From contig JAUMXS010000005.1 of assembly GCA_030528965.1 (NCBI GenBank), positions 1 through 20,987 on the forward strand: a DNA stretch of 20,987 nt, read 5' to 3'. How positions within the stretch are numbered: the first letter of the stretch is position 1; every line of letters starts with the position of its first letter. A program made the translations under genes and the position numbers. Shown here piece after piece: positions 11,328 to 19,000 of this stretch. The notes beneath the pieces are model-generated. The model was not told the origin of the DNA. It saw only the letters and a list, made by a program, of their open reading frames with translations, and made no database searches. Source of the DNA: Eubacteriales bacterium (GTDB lineage: Bacteria; Bacillota; Clostridia; Oscillospirales; Oscillospiraceae).

Positions 11328-11552
11328 TCACACCTCCCATTCTCCGACATCAAAAGGTGTCGTTTTTATGCTCAGGCATACTTCTCTTTTTACACTTTCC
11401 GCAATTTGTGAAAATTTTGACCTTGCATCCTGCACGGCAAACCTTCCCAGCGCCTTTTTCCGGGAAGTTTTATCGCAGAATGCGATTCCTTCCGAAAGTT
11501 TCGGCAGGATTTTTTCGTGCATTAATCCAATGATATATCCTATAGCATACAT
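11328..11552 (-). CDS. Small uncharacterised protein leading the V-ATPase operon
   Basis: A 74-residue open frame starting at ATG 11552, with AGGAG six bases upstream. Its TGA (11330-11328) overlaps the ribosome binding site of the next gene, leaving only a 7-base gap. This spacing is what a real first gene of the operon would have. The N-terminus is hydrophobic (MYAIGYIIGLM), followed by a basic, Lys/Ser-rich middle and an acidic end; there is no clear membrane helix and no family I recognise. By hand count it is about 42% GC, clearly more AT-rich than the neighbouring genes, with ATA and AGA/AGG codons. It could be a leader peptide, an assembly or regulatory protein of the ATPase, or a chance frame in a leader. 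I favour a real gene at moderate confidence. Confidence 0.55.
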   Translation of the reverse strand: MYAIGYIIGLMHEKILPKLSEGIAFCDKTSRKKALGRFAVQDARSKFSQIAESVKREVCLSIKTTPFDVGEWEV

Positions 11553-11590
11553 GATTTTCTCCTAGATTACAAGCATTTTTACCATCAATA

Positions 11591-11596
11591 TTATCC
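11591..11596 (-). promoter_or_regulatory. Possible -10 box for the V-ATPase operon
   Basis: GATAAT on the minus strand (five of six to TATAAT) lies in an AT-rich stretch about 40 bases before the ATG at 11552. No good -35 hexamer is present 16-18 bases upstream, so this is tentative. Confidence 0.25.
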
Positions 11597-11659
11597 ATTT
11601 CCCCTAAAAAAGCTTCCTTTTTCCGGAAATTTGAATCTGCTGGACGCTTCGGGCCATAT

Positions 11660-12955
11660 ATGATAGACTATGAAGCGCCCATGCAAAAAAAGTCTTTCTT
11701 TCTTTCAAAAGCATCCCGACCGAAAGGAGGCCGCTCCGCCATCAAAAAATGCCTTTTCTTTCTGCTTCTGATCGCTGTTTTACTCGCAGCCGGGCCTGTG
11801 CTGCGCTTTGTTTCACCTGCCGATGAGTCGTCTCAGGCAGGGCTGCCGCAGATCCTTCCTCCGGAAAGCCGTGACCCGGAAACGCCCCGGACGGAAGGAC
11901 CCGTCTCCGTTCCGGAGCCCGCGGAGATCCTTCTGAATTCCATGACCGTCGAAGAAAAAGTTTATCAGCTCTTTGTCGTGACCCCGGACAGCCTGACCGG
12001 GCAAAGCCCAGAGACCGGCGAGGATGATGCGCTGTACACCGCATTGCCTTCCCGTCCTGTCGGCGGACTGATCTTTAACGCTTCCCATCTCATCTCCCGT
12101 GAGCAGACGGCGGCCATGCTGGAAACGGCGCAAGCCGTTTCTCTCATCCCGCTCCTCACCTGTGCCGACGAGGAAGGCGGACGCGTGACGCGTCTGATGA
12201 ACACTCTGGGCACCACGCGGCTGGATGCCATGTTCAGTTACCGCTCTTTAGGGCCCGAAACCGCCTATGATAACGCCGCCCTGATCGCCAAAGATATGCT
12301 CTCCCTCGGTTTCAACGCCGACCTGGCGCCCGTCGCGGATGTCTGGTCCAACCCGGCCAATACGGTCATCGGAGACCGGGCTTACAGCGATAATTATGCG
12401 CAGGCTGCAGAACTTGTTGCCGCCGCCGTACGCGGCTTCCGCGAGCAGGGTCTTATCTGTACCCTTAAACATTTTCCCGGGCACGGAGATACGCTCGAGG
12501 ACAGCCATTACAGCGCGGCATACATTCACAAAGATCCCGAAACTCTCCGTGCGCAGGAATTTCTTCCCTTTATCGCCGGTATTGAAGCCGGAGCGGACAT
12601 GGTCATGATCGGGCATCTGAACGTTCCCTCACTGGACGAAGTCCCGGCGACTTTTTCCCGTAAGATCGTTTCCGATATCCTGCGGGAAGAGCTGGGTTTC
12701 GCGGGAGTCATCATCACCGACAGCCTCAGCATGGCGGCCGCCGCCGGTTATGCCCAGACGGGCGAAATCTGTGTGCAGGCGCTGGAAGCTGGCTGTGATC
12801 TGCTTTTGGATCCCGATGATCTCGATGCCGGTGTGCACGGTGTTCTTGCGGCGCTTGAGAGCGGCCGACTTTCTGAAGATCGGCTCAACGAGAGCGTTCT
12901 GCGCATCCTTCGGATGAAAACGCCTCTCCTTCCTCCCGGAGAGGAAGATAAATAA
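11660..12955 (+). CDS. nagZ: Exported NagZ-like glycoside hydrolase family 3 beta-N-acetylhexosaminidase
   Basis: Probably removes N-acetylglucosamine from muropeptides or other glycans outside the membrane. From the first ATG the protein is 431 residues. A basic segment precedes a hydrophobic helix (about residues 29-50, CLFFLLLIAVLLAAGPVLRF), read as a signal anchor or signal peptide. A Pro/Glu-rich linker follows, then the GH3 barrel. Catalytic features are KHFPGHGDT at 270-278 with DSH at 281-283 (the His-Asp acid/base loop typical of NagZ) and the nucleophile D354 in VIITDSLSMAA. The C-terminal GH3 sandwich domain is absent, as in other short NagZ enzymes. The start is uncertain: neither ATG 11660 nor the in-frame ATG 11681 has a clear ribosome binding site, and a good AAAGGAGG at about 11722-11729 is followed by no usable start. 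It is transcribed divergently from the ATPase operon. Confidence 0.9.
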   Translation: MIDYEAPMQKKSFFLSKASRPKGGRSAIKKCLFFLLLIAVLLAAGPVLRFVSPADESSQAGLPQILPPESRDPETPRTEGPVSVPEPAEILLNSMTVEEKVYQLFVVTPDSLTGQSPETGEDDALYTALPSRPVGGLIFNASHLISREQTAAMLETAQAVSLIPLLTCADEEGGRVTRLMNTLGTTRLDAMFSYRSLGPETAYDNAALIAKDMLSLGFNADLAPVADVWSNPANTVIGDRAYSDNYAQAAELVAAAVRGFREQGLICTLKHFPGHGDTLEDSHYSAAYIHKDPETLRAQEFLPFIAGIEAGADMVMIGHLNVPSLDEVPATFSRKIVSDILREELGFAGVIITDSLSMAAAAGYAQTGEICVQALEAGCDLLLDPDDLDAGVHGVLAALESGRLSEDRLNESVLRILRMKTPLLPPGEEDK

Positions 12956-13029
12956 AACCGCGCGGCTTTCCTCTGTGTGCAAAATCTGTGAGCTTTTTCG
13001 TCCGATCGGATTACTCCGCCCCGTTTCCG

Positions 13030-13048
13030 GTGATACTGATGGTATCAC
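13030..13048 (+). promoter_or_regulatory. Seven-base inverted repeat just upstream of the CBS gene ribosome binding site
   Basis: GTGATAC (13030-13036), loop TGATG, GTATCAC (13042-13048) is a perfect dyad ending six bases before AAGGAGG. It could be an operator, a hairpin that occludes the ribosome binding site, or chance. GATACT inside it also resembles a weak -10 box. Confidence 0.35.
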
Positions 13049-13068
13049 GATACAAGGAGGATTCCGAA

Positions 13069-13497
13069 ATGCAAGTTCGCGAACTGATGACGGAACGGGT
13101 GATCTCTGTGGGGCAGGATGAACCGGTCACGGCCGCCGCCCGCCTTCTGAAACGGCACAACATAGGTGCTCTGCCGGTCTGTGACAGCAGCGGCCGCCTG
13201 CGGGGTCTGGTGACGGATCGGGACATCGTCCTGCGCTGTGTGGCCATGGGCGAGGACCCACAGACAACCCGGACGGGCGAGATCATGTCACGCGGCATCC
13301 TGACCGCCGAACCGGACGACAGCGTGGACCGCGCCGTCCGCGTCATGGCACAGGATCAGGTACGCCGTCTGCCGGTGCTGGACAACGGCCGGCTGGTAGG
13401 GATGGTCTCCCTCTGTGATATGGCGCGAAACCGTGACTGCGACATGGAGGCCGCCGAAGCCCTGACGGAGATTTCCGCCAACATCAAGCGCAGATAA
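13069..13497 (+). CDS. Two-CBS-domain protein
   Basis: A 142-residue cytoplasmic protein made of one Bateman module. The first CBS domain runs MQVRELMTERVISVGQDEPV to LRGLVTDRDIVLRC (residues about 1-65). The second runs from EIMSRGILTAEPDDSVDRAV to GRLVGMVSLCDMAR (about 72-128). Motifs such as GALPVCDSSGRLRGLVTDRD are typical of standalone CBS proteins that bind adenine nucleotides (AMP, ATP or SAM in characterised members); the ligand here is unknown. The ATG at 13069 has AAGGAGG eight bases upstream, so the longer in-frame start at 12988 is rejected. Similar short proteins are annotated as YhcV-like in Bacillus. It follows nagZ after about 110 bp and ends at a strong terminator. Confidence 0.9.
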   Translation: MQVRELMTERVISVGQDEPVTAAARLLKRHNIGALPVCDSSGRLRGLVTDRDIVLRCVAMGEDPQTTRTGEIMSRGILTAEPDDSVDRAVRVMAQDQVRRLPVLDNGRLVGMVSLCDMARNRDCDMEAAEALTEISANIKRR

Positions 13498-13506
13498 AAC
13501 AAAACA

Positions 13507-13550
13507 GGCCGGCAGAAAAGTCAAACGCTTTCTGCCGGCCTTTTATTTTC
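13507..13550. terminator. Strong bidirectional rho-independent terminator between convergent genes
   Basis: GGCCGGCAGAAA (13507-13518) pairs perfectly with TTTCTGCCGGCC (13529-13540), a 12-bp stem with a 10-base loop. On the plus strand TTTTATTTT follows. On the minus strand the stem is followed by TGTTTTGTTTT. It can therefore end both the nagZ/CBS side and the LRR lipoprotein operon coming from the right. Confidence 0.92.
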
Positions 13551-13564
13551 GCCTGTTTATTCAC

Positions 13565-14749
13565 TTAAGCCTCATAGGTCGGATACATCTCGATCAGCTG
13601 CGCGCCCTCACGGTACCTTACATCGTCCCAGGCACCGTAATATTCGACCTGTTCCCAGTTCTTGAACGCCTTACGGACGGCGACGTTATAGTCCGAGGCA
13701 CGCCAGCCGGCCGCAGTGGAGGAGATCTCTCCGTCATACCAGGTCCTGATCTCCGCTTCCGGATGTGTATCCCGTACACGCTGAACTTCCTCCGCCGACA
13801 GCGGGCAGAATCCCAGCCATGCCATCCGCAGTTCCGGCATCGTGTCGAGGAACGAAAGCTCCGTCACCGGGGCATAGGACAAATTTACATACTTCATATT
13901 CGTAAATTCCGCGAGGAAGCTGTAATCCCGCACGGAGGGATTGAGATAGAATTCCAGATATTCCAGTTTCTCCAGCTCACCCAGCGGAGAAGCATCCGCA
14001 AGATTCGGACTGTCGATGAGGATGAGAACTTCGAGATCGGTCAGGCGAGTGAACGCCTCCAGATCACGCAGATCGTTATGTCCCAGGTCGAGGGCACGAA
14101 GCCGCGTGCAGTAACGAAACAGCGGCGCCAGATCCTCATCGTCCCAGCGCAGAGCCGTTTCTCCGGGCTGCAGGGTGGAAAATACCGTGATATCGCTGCG
14201 CACCGTCCATGCCGCAAAACTGACATTCCACACAAAAAACACATCCGGATAGGCTTCCGTAAGCTTCGCCATGTCCGCTTCCCGCATCTCGTGCGCACAG
14301 AGATCCACCTGTGTAAGCCGCGGCAGATACTGCAGCCCCTCCATCAGTTCCTCAGCATTCACGGCATCCTCTGCCTCAAAGACCAGCTCCGTTTCCAGAC
14401 TCCCGACCTCCCGGCCGCAGAGAGGATAGACCCACTCGATCACACAATCCGGCAGCGCCGCCTGAAGGCTGAAGAGCGCCTCATACTCCCGGCTGTCCCG
14501 GGCATCCACAAATTGAAGCTCTGTATTTTCCCGCAGCGCAAGAATCTCCCCGGCGCTCTCGTCCGTAAGGCAAAGCTCCGTCACAGGCTCCGCCTCTGCG
14601 TCCGGCGTTTCCTCCGCATCCGCGGTCCCGGATGTCAGCGGCACTATAGGAGTTGTCGTGGGAGCGGTCTCCTCCGCTCCGCAGCCGGCAAGGCCCGGGA
14701 TCATACAGCACAGCAGTACAGCGAGGAACCGCATTTCTCTTTTTATCAT
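13565..14749 (-). CDS. Leucine-rich-repeat surface lipoprotein of unknown function
   Basis: A 394-residue protein. The N-terminus has a basic start, a hydrophobic helix and lipobox LAGC with C23 as the expected lipidation site, so it is probably tethered outside the membrane. A Thr/Pro/Glu linker (about residues 24-58) follows. From about 140 to 336 come degenerate leucine-rich repeats, for example LRALDLGHNDLRDLEAFTRL and KLEYLEFYLNPSVRDYSFLA. The final 55 residues are acidic and aromatic-rich with no recognised domain. The start ATG 14749 has GGAGGAG nine bases upstream and overlaps the stop of the upstream hydrolase by four bases (ATGA), so the two are translationally coupled. LRR lipoproteins usually bind proteins or glycans; the ligand here is unknown. 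Transcription ends at the terminator at 13507-13550. Confidence 0.85.
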   Translation of the reverse strand: MIKREMRFLAVLLCCMIPGLAGCGAEETAPTTTPIVPLTSGTADAEETPDAEAEPVTELCLTDESAGEILALRENTELQFVDARDSREYEALFSLQAALPDCVIEWVYPLCGREVGSLETELVFEAEDAVNAEELMEGLQYLPRLTQVDLCAHEMREADMAKLTEAYPDVFFVWNVSFAAWTVRSDITVFSTLQPGETALRWDDEDLAPLFRYCTRLRALDLGHNDLRDLEAFTRLTDLEVLILIDSPNLADASPLGELEKLEYLEFYLNPSVRDYSFLAEFTNMKYVNLSYAPVTELSFLDTMPELRMAWLGFCPLSAEEVQRVRDTHPEAEIRTWYDGEISSTAAGWRASDYNVAVRKAFKNWEQVEYYGAWDDVRYREGAQLIEMYPTYEA

Positions 14750-15909
14750 GTTCTTTTTCTCCTCCCGGCCGTTTTCAGCAAAAGAAATCCCACAGCAAAA
14801 ACCGCTGCGGCAGCACCTGCTATGATCAGGGTGCCGGCGCTTTTTCCTTCATTCTCTTTCTCCGCCGTCTCCGGAGCCGGCTCCGCTGTCACAGCCGCGT
14901 CCGTATCCAATACCGGTTTCTCCGCTGATTCGGCATCCGTCACCGTGTCAGTGTTATTTTCCGTTTTCTCCGGAAGCGCCGGCTGTTCCTCGTTCTCCTG
15001 CGTCTCCGGCCGGACAGGGTCGGCCGTTTCAGGAGGGATGGGTTCTACCGGTTCCGGCAGCGGATTTTCCATTCGGTAGGCCGCATAGTCGCACATCAGC
15101 GTGCAGTAGGCGGAAAGGCTCCAGATCCCGCCGGGGATCGTGTCACTGAACATCACGACCGCGATCGGCTGTTCGGTATAAACAATGGCACAGTCGTTGA
15201 TATACAAATGATCCTCATACGGGACATAGCCGTGCTTATGTGCGATGGGATACCGGGTCTCCAGCAGGGCAAAGTAATTGTCCTGCGCCGCCTCCTCAAT
15301 GCAGTCCAGCACACCCGGATACCGTTCGGGATCCTCATACAGCATTTGCAGACAACGGATCATGTGCCGCGCCGTGAAACTGTTATACTTATAGTAGGGA
15401 TCATCCTCCGGCAGTTTTCCCACGCCCAGATATTTCGCAATGGCGGCACGGTACTCCGCATAGGTATTGAACTGCATCTGCAGGATCTCACCCGTGGTGT
15501 TGTCGGAGAGGACCAGACTCGACCGCTGGATGATCTCATAGGCAAGACCGGAGACAGGCGTCTGCATCGTCATCTCGCCCTCAAAGACCTTTTCGGCAAA
15601 ATACATATTCAAAGGAAGTTTGTATACGCTCGCCCCCACGCAGAGTTCATCGCCGTTCCAGTAGTATTCCTCACCGGTGACCAGGTTCTTATACCCCAGG
15701 GAAACACTGCTCTCCGGTATTCCGCGTTCCGCGAGAAAATCCGTCACGATCTCTTCCCAGGACTTCCCCTCAAATCGCGGCGCCGTCTCTTCTTCCGCTC
15801 CGTCCGCCCAAGCCGGGCATATAAGGCAGAGAATCGTCAAAATAGCGCATATCAGCCGAATCGATCCGTGCACTGCGGCGCCCCCATTCACTCTGACTTT
15901 CACTTCCAT
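14746..15909 (-). CDS. Membrane-anchored serine hydrolase with a class-A-beta-lactamase-like fold
   Basis: A 387-residue protein with an N-terminal hydrophobic signal (about residues 17-35, possible cleavage after AWA). The catalytic domain has three motifs in the right order and spacing: SVYK (S94, K97), SDN (135-137) and KHG (225-227, in place of KTG). A Pro/Glu/Thr linker (about 283-355) leads to a C-terminal membrane helix (358-379) and basic tail RRKRT, so the enzyme faces outward on a stalk. I see no clear ExxLN glutamate after SDN, the residue that lets class A beta-lactamases deacylate, so antibiotic hydrolysis is doubtful. A peptidase, amidase or peptidoglycan-binding role is as likely. 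The ATG at 15909 has only a weak ribosome binding site; a GTG at 15873 would leave the signal intact. It is the first gene of a two-gene operon with the LRR lipoprotein. Confidence 0.85.
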   Translation of the reverse strand: MEVKVRVNGGAAVHGSIRLICAILTILCLICPAWADGAEEETAPRFEGKSWEEIVTDFLAERGIPESSVSLGYKNLVTGEEYYWNGDELCVGASVYKLPLNMYFAEKVFEGEMTMQTPVSGLAYEIIQRSSLVLSDNTTGEILQMQFNTYAEYRAAIAKYLGVGKLPEDDPYYKYNSFTARHMIRCLQMLYEDPERYPGVLDCIEEAAQDNYFALLETRYPIAHKHGYVPYEDHLYINDCAIVYTEQPIAVVMFSDTIPGGIWSLSAYCTLMCDYAAYRMENPLPEPVEPIPPETADPVRPETQENEEQPALPEKTENNTDTVTDAESAEKPVLDTDAAVTAEPAPETAEKENEGKSAGTLIIAGAAAAVFAVGFLLLKTAGRRKRT

Positions 15910-15933
15910 CCGGTTTTATCCCGGATTTTTGAC

Positions 15934-15962
15934 ATTTTACCTCATCCCCCTGCGATTGACAA
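15934..15962 (-). promoter_or_regulatory. Sigma-A promoter of the serine hydrolase/LRR operon
   Basis: On the minus strand TTGTCA (15962-15957) and TAAAAT (15939-15934) are separated by exactly 17 bases. Each hexamer differs from consensus at one position. The predicted transcript start near 15927 gives a leader of about 18 bases to the ATG at 15909. Confidence 0.8.
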
Positions 15963-15979
15963 GCTTCTTTCGCCCGCAA

Positions 15980-16012
15980 GGGGAACACGTCCCCGAAAAA
16001 AGCTTTTCGGGG
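15980..16012. repeat. Overlapping inverted repeats in the divergent hydrolase/addB control region
   Basis: CCCCGAAAA (15991-15999), spacer AAGC, TTTTCGGGG (16004-16012) is a perfect nine-base inverted repeat. Its left CCCC can also pair with GGGG at 15980-15983. The right arm covers the presumed -35 region of the addB promoter, so it could be an operator or, in RNA, a hairpin. It does not match the Gram-positive LexA box. Confidence 0.5.
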
Positions 16013-16033
16013 CAAATATTTATATGGTATAAT
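16004..16033 (+). promoter_or_regulatory. Promoter of the addBA operon
   Basis: A consensus TATAAT lies at 16028-16033 in an AT-rich stretch. The -35 region 17-18 bases upstream is poor (TTTTCG/TTTCGG) and lies inside the palindrome. The predicted start is near 16040, giving a leader of about 38 bases. Confidence 0.6.
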
Positions 16034-16077
16034 ATAAATTTAGAATCCAACAGGAGAACATACACGGAGGGAAAAAT

Positions 16078-19000
16078 ATGCTTCGACTGATACTGGGCCG
16101 GGCAGGCACGGGTAAGACATCCCGCATTATGGAAGAGATCCGCGCGCATGCGCCTGCGGATAAGGAGCCCGGACAGCATTGTGTGCTCATCGTTCCCGAA
16201 CAGTACAGCCACGAGGCAGAGCGTGAGCTCTGCCGGGTGGTCGGCGACAGGCTCAGCCTCTATGCGGAGGTTTTGAGCTTCACGCGGCTTGCCCATACGG
16301 TCGCTCTGGAGGCCGGCGGCAGCGCACGGCGCTATCTCGACAAGGGCGGTCGTGTCCTCTGCATGGCGCTGGCGCTGGAAGCCGCAGCCCCGGCACTGCG
16401 CGTCTGCGGTACCGCTCATGCACGCCCGGAGCTTCTGCATTCCCTGCTCGACGCTGTCGCCGAACTGCGCTCTGCCTGCATCGGTTCGGATGAACTTCTG
16501 GCCGCCGCAGAACAGGCCGACGGTCCTCTCGCCGATAAGCTCCATGACCTCTCCCTCCTCCTTGCCTCCTACGACGCCGTCACAGCCCGTGCCGGGGCCG
16601 ACCCTGCGGACAGGCTCGACCTTCTTGCCGAACAGATCCCCGACAGTCCCTCCCTGCGCGGCGCGCAGGTCTATGTCGACGGCTTCATCGACTTCACGAT
16701 GCAGGAACAGAAAGTTCTCCTCTCCCTCATGCGCACTGCCGCATCCGTGACTGTCTGTCTCGGCTGTGATGATCTGAAGGGCGGCTCTGAAGTATTTGAC
16801 CTCTCCCGCTCCGCCGCGCTGCAGCTTTTGGCCGATGCACGGGAACACGGCATCCCCGCTTCCGCGGATACGGTCGTCGTCCCCGAAAGCAGCGGTGCGA
16901 TGGGTTTTCTTGAAAAAAATCTGTTTTCCTTTACAGAAGAGTGTTTTGACGCCGGAGATACGGTCACGCTCCTTCGAGCCAGGACTCCCGCGGAGGAATG
17001 TGAATATGCCGCCGCCCGGGTCCTGAAACTTGTTCGGGAAACCGGCTGCCGCTGGCGGGACGTCGCCGTTGCCGTTCGCGGTTTCGAGGAATACCGCACC
17101 TCTCTCGAATCGGCTTTTTCCCGCTTCGGCGTGCCCCTCTACCTCACACGGCGCAGCGACATTCTGTCCAAGCCCCTCCCGGCTCTGATTTCCGCCGCCT
17201 TTGCCGTCGTCACCGGCGGCTGGGACGCGGAGGATGTTTTCACCTATCTGAAAACCGGTCTCGCCAATCTGACACGTGCGGAATGCGACGAGCTGGAAAA
17301 CTATTGCCTGCTTTGGGATATTCACGGTTCCGCCTGGACGAATCCCGCGCCCTGGCGGCAGCATCCGGAAGGACTGGGCATCCCTCCGACGGAGGAATCC
17401 GAGGCACAGCTTGCTGCCATTAATTCCCTGCGCGAACGCGCCGCCGCCCCGCTTCTTGCTCTGCAGGAGCGCGGCGCCGCTGCCCATACCGCCCGGGAAC
17501 AGGCGGAGGCTCTCTGCGCTTTTCTGGATGCTTTGGAGCTTGCGGACCGTCTTGACGAGCGTGCCGGCGCGCTGGAAAGCAAAGGAAGATCTGCCGATGC
17601 CGCCGAATATCTGCAGCTCTGGGAGCTTTTGACCTCCGCCATTGAACAGTGCGCCGATATTCTGGGTGACACGCCCATGGAACAGCAGCCCTTTGCCCGG
17701 CTGCTGGAGCTGGTGCTCTCCCAATACGATGTGGGCACCATTCCCGTCGCTCTGGATCGTGTCTCTGCGGGCGACATGGACCGTATGCGCCGCCGGCACC
17801 TTCGTCATTTGCTGGTATTGGGTGCATCGGACGAACGTCTGCCTCTTCTCGCAGACGGAGGAAGACTTCTCTCCGACGCCGATCGGCAATCCCTGCGGGA
17901 ACTGGGCCTTGACCTCGGCGGCGACGGACGTGAGAGCCTGTCCCGGGAATTCTCCCTCATTTATAACTGCCTGACACTGCCCTCGGAGACACTGTATCTC
18001 AGCTTCGCCGGCGGTACCGATGCACGTCCCTCCTTTGTGGCAGATCGTCTGCGGTCCCTTTTCGGCGTGGAAGTCCAATCCGGTGACCTCGCCGCCGCCC
18101 GGACAGAGGCCCGCGTTCCCGCGCTTTCCCTCGCTGCCTCTCATGACCTTGGCACCCATTCCTGCGCCGCGCGGCGGTATTTCCAAAACATTCCGGAAGA
18201 AGCGGAACTCCTTCAAACAATAGAAAAACAGGCCAAAATCGAACGGGGCCGACTTTCGGCCGAAGCCGTGCGCGGACTTTACGGCGATCAGCTGCGTCTG
18301 TCCGCTTCGCGCATCGATCGTTTCAGCGCCTGTCGTTTTTCCTATTTCCTTCAGTACGGTCTGCGTGCAAAGCCGCGGGTCCCCGCCCGCTTTGACCCTC
18401 CCGCTTACGGCAGTTTTCTGCACTTTGTACTGGCTTACGTCGCGGAACATGCCGGACGCCGCGGCGGATTCGCCGCACTCGACAATAAGGCTCTTGCAGA
18501 ACTGGCCGATGAGGCCGCCGAAGCCTATGTTCACGAAAAGCTGGATGATTTCCGTGAGAAATCGCCCCGCTTCATCTATCTCTTCCGGCGTCTGACGCAC
18601 ACGGTGCGGCAGATCGTTCTGGACATGGCGGAGGAACTGCGCACATCGGATTTTCATCCTCTGGACTTTGAACTCGACCTCTCCCGCGCCGGTGATCTTC
18701 CCCCCATGAAGCTGGGCACCGGGAAAGACAGCCTCACGCTTACGGGCGTTGCCGACCGTGTGGACGGCTGGGTACATGACGGAAAACTCTACCTGCGCGT
18801 CGTGGACTACAAAACCGGTCGGAAAGAATTTTCCCTCTCCGATGTCTGGCATGGCATGGGTCTGCAGATGCTTCTGTATCTCTTCACGCTGGAACGCGGC
18901 GGCTTAAAACGTTACGGTCGGGAAATCATCCCTGCCGGCGTATTGTATGTCCCGGCACGGGATGCCCTGATCCAGTTTCCCGGGGATGCGGACGACGCGG

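Noticed and set aside
12953..12985. Terminator right after nagZ
   Set aside because: AAACCGCGCGGCTTT is a short GC palindrome with no proper loop or T-run; readthrough into the CBS gene seems possible.
15937..18852. Very long open frame (971 codons) on the minus strand opposite addB
   Set aside because: It is antisense to a gene with every AddB motif intact; its translation shows no domain and reflects strong GC-rich codon bias.
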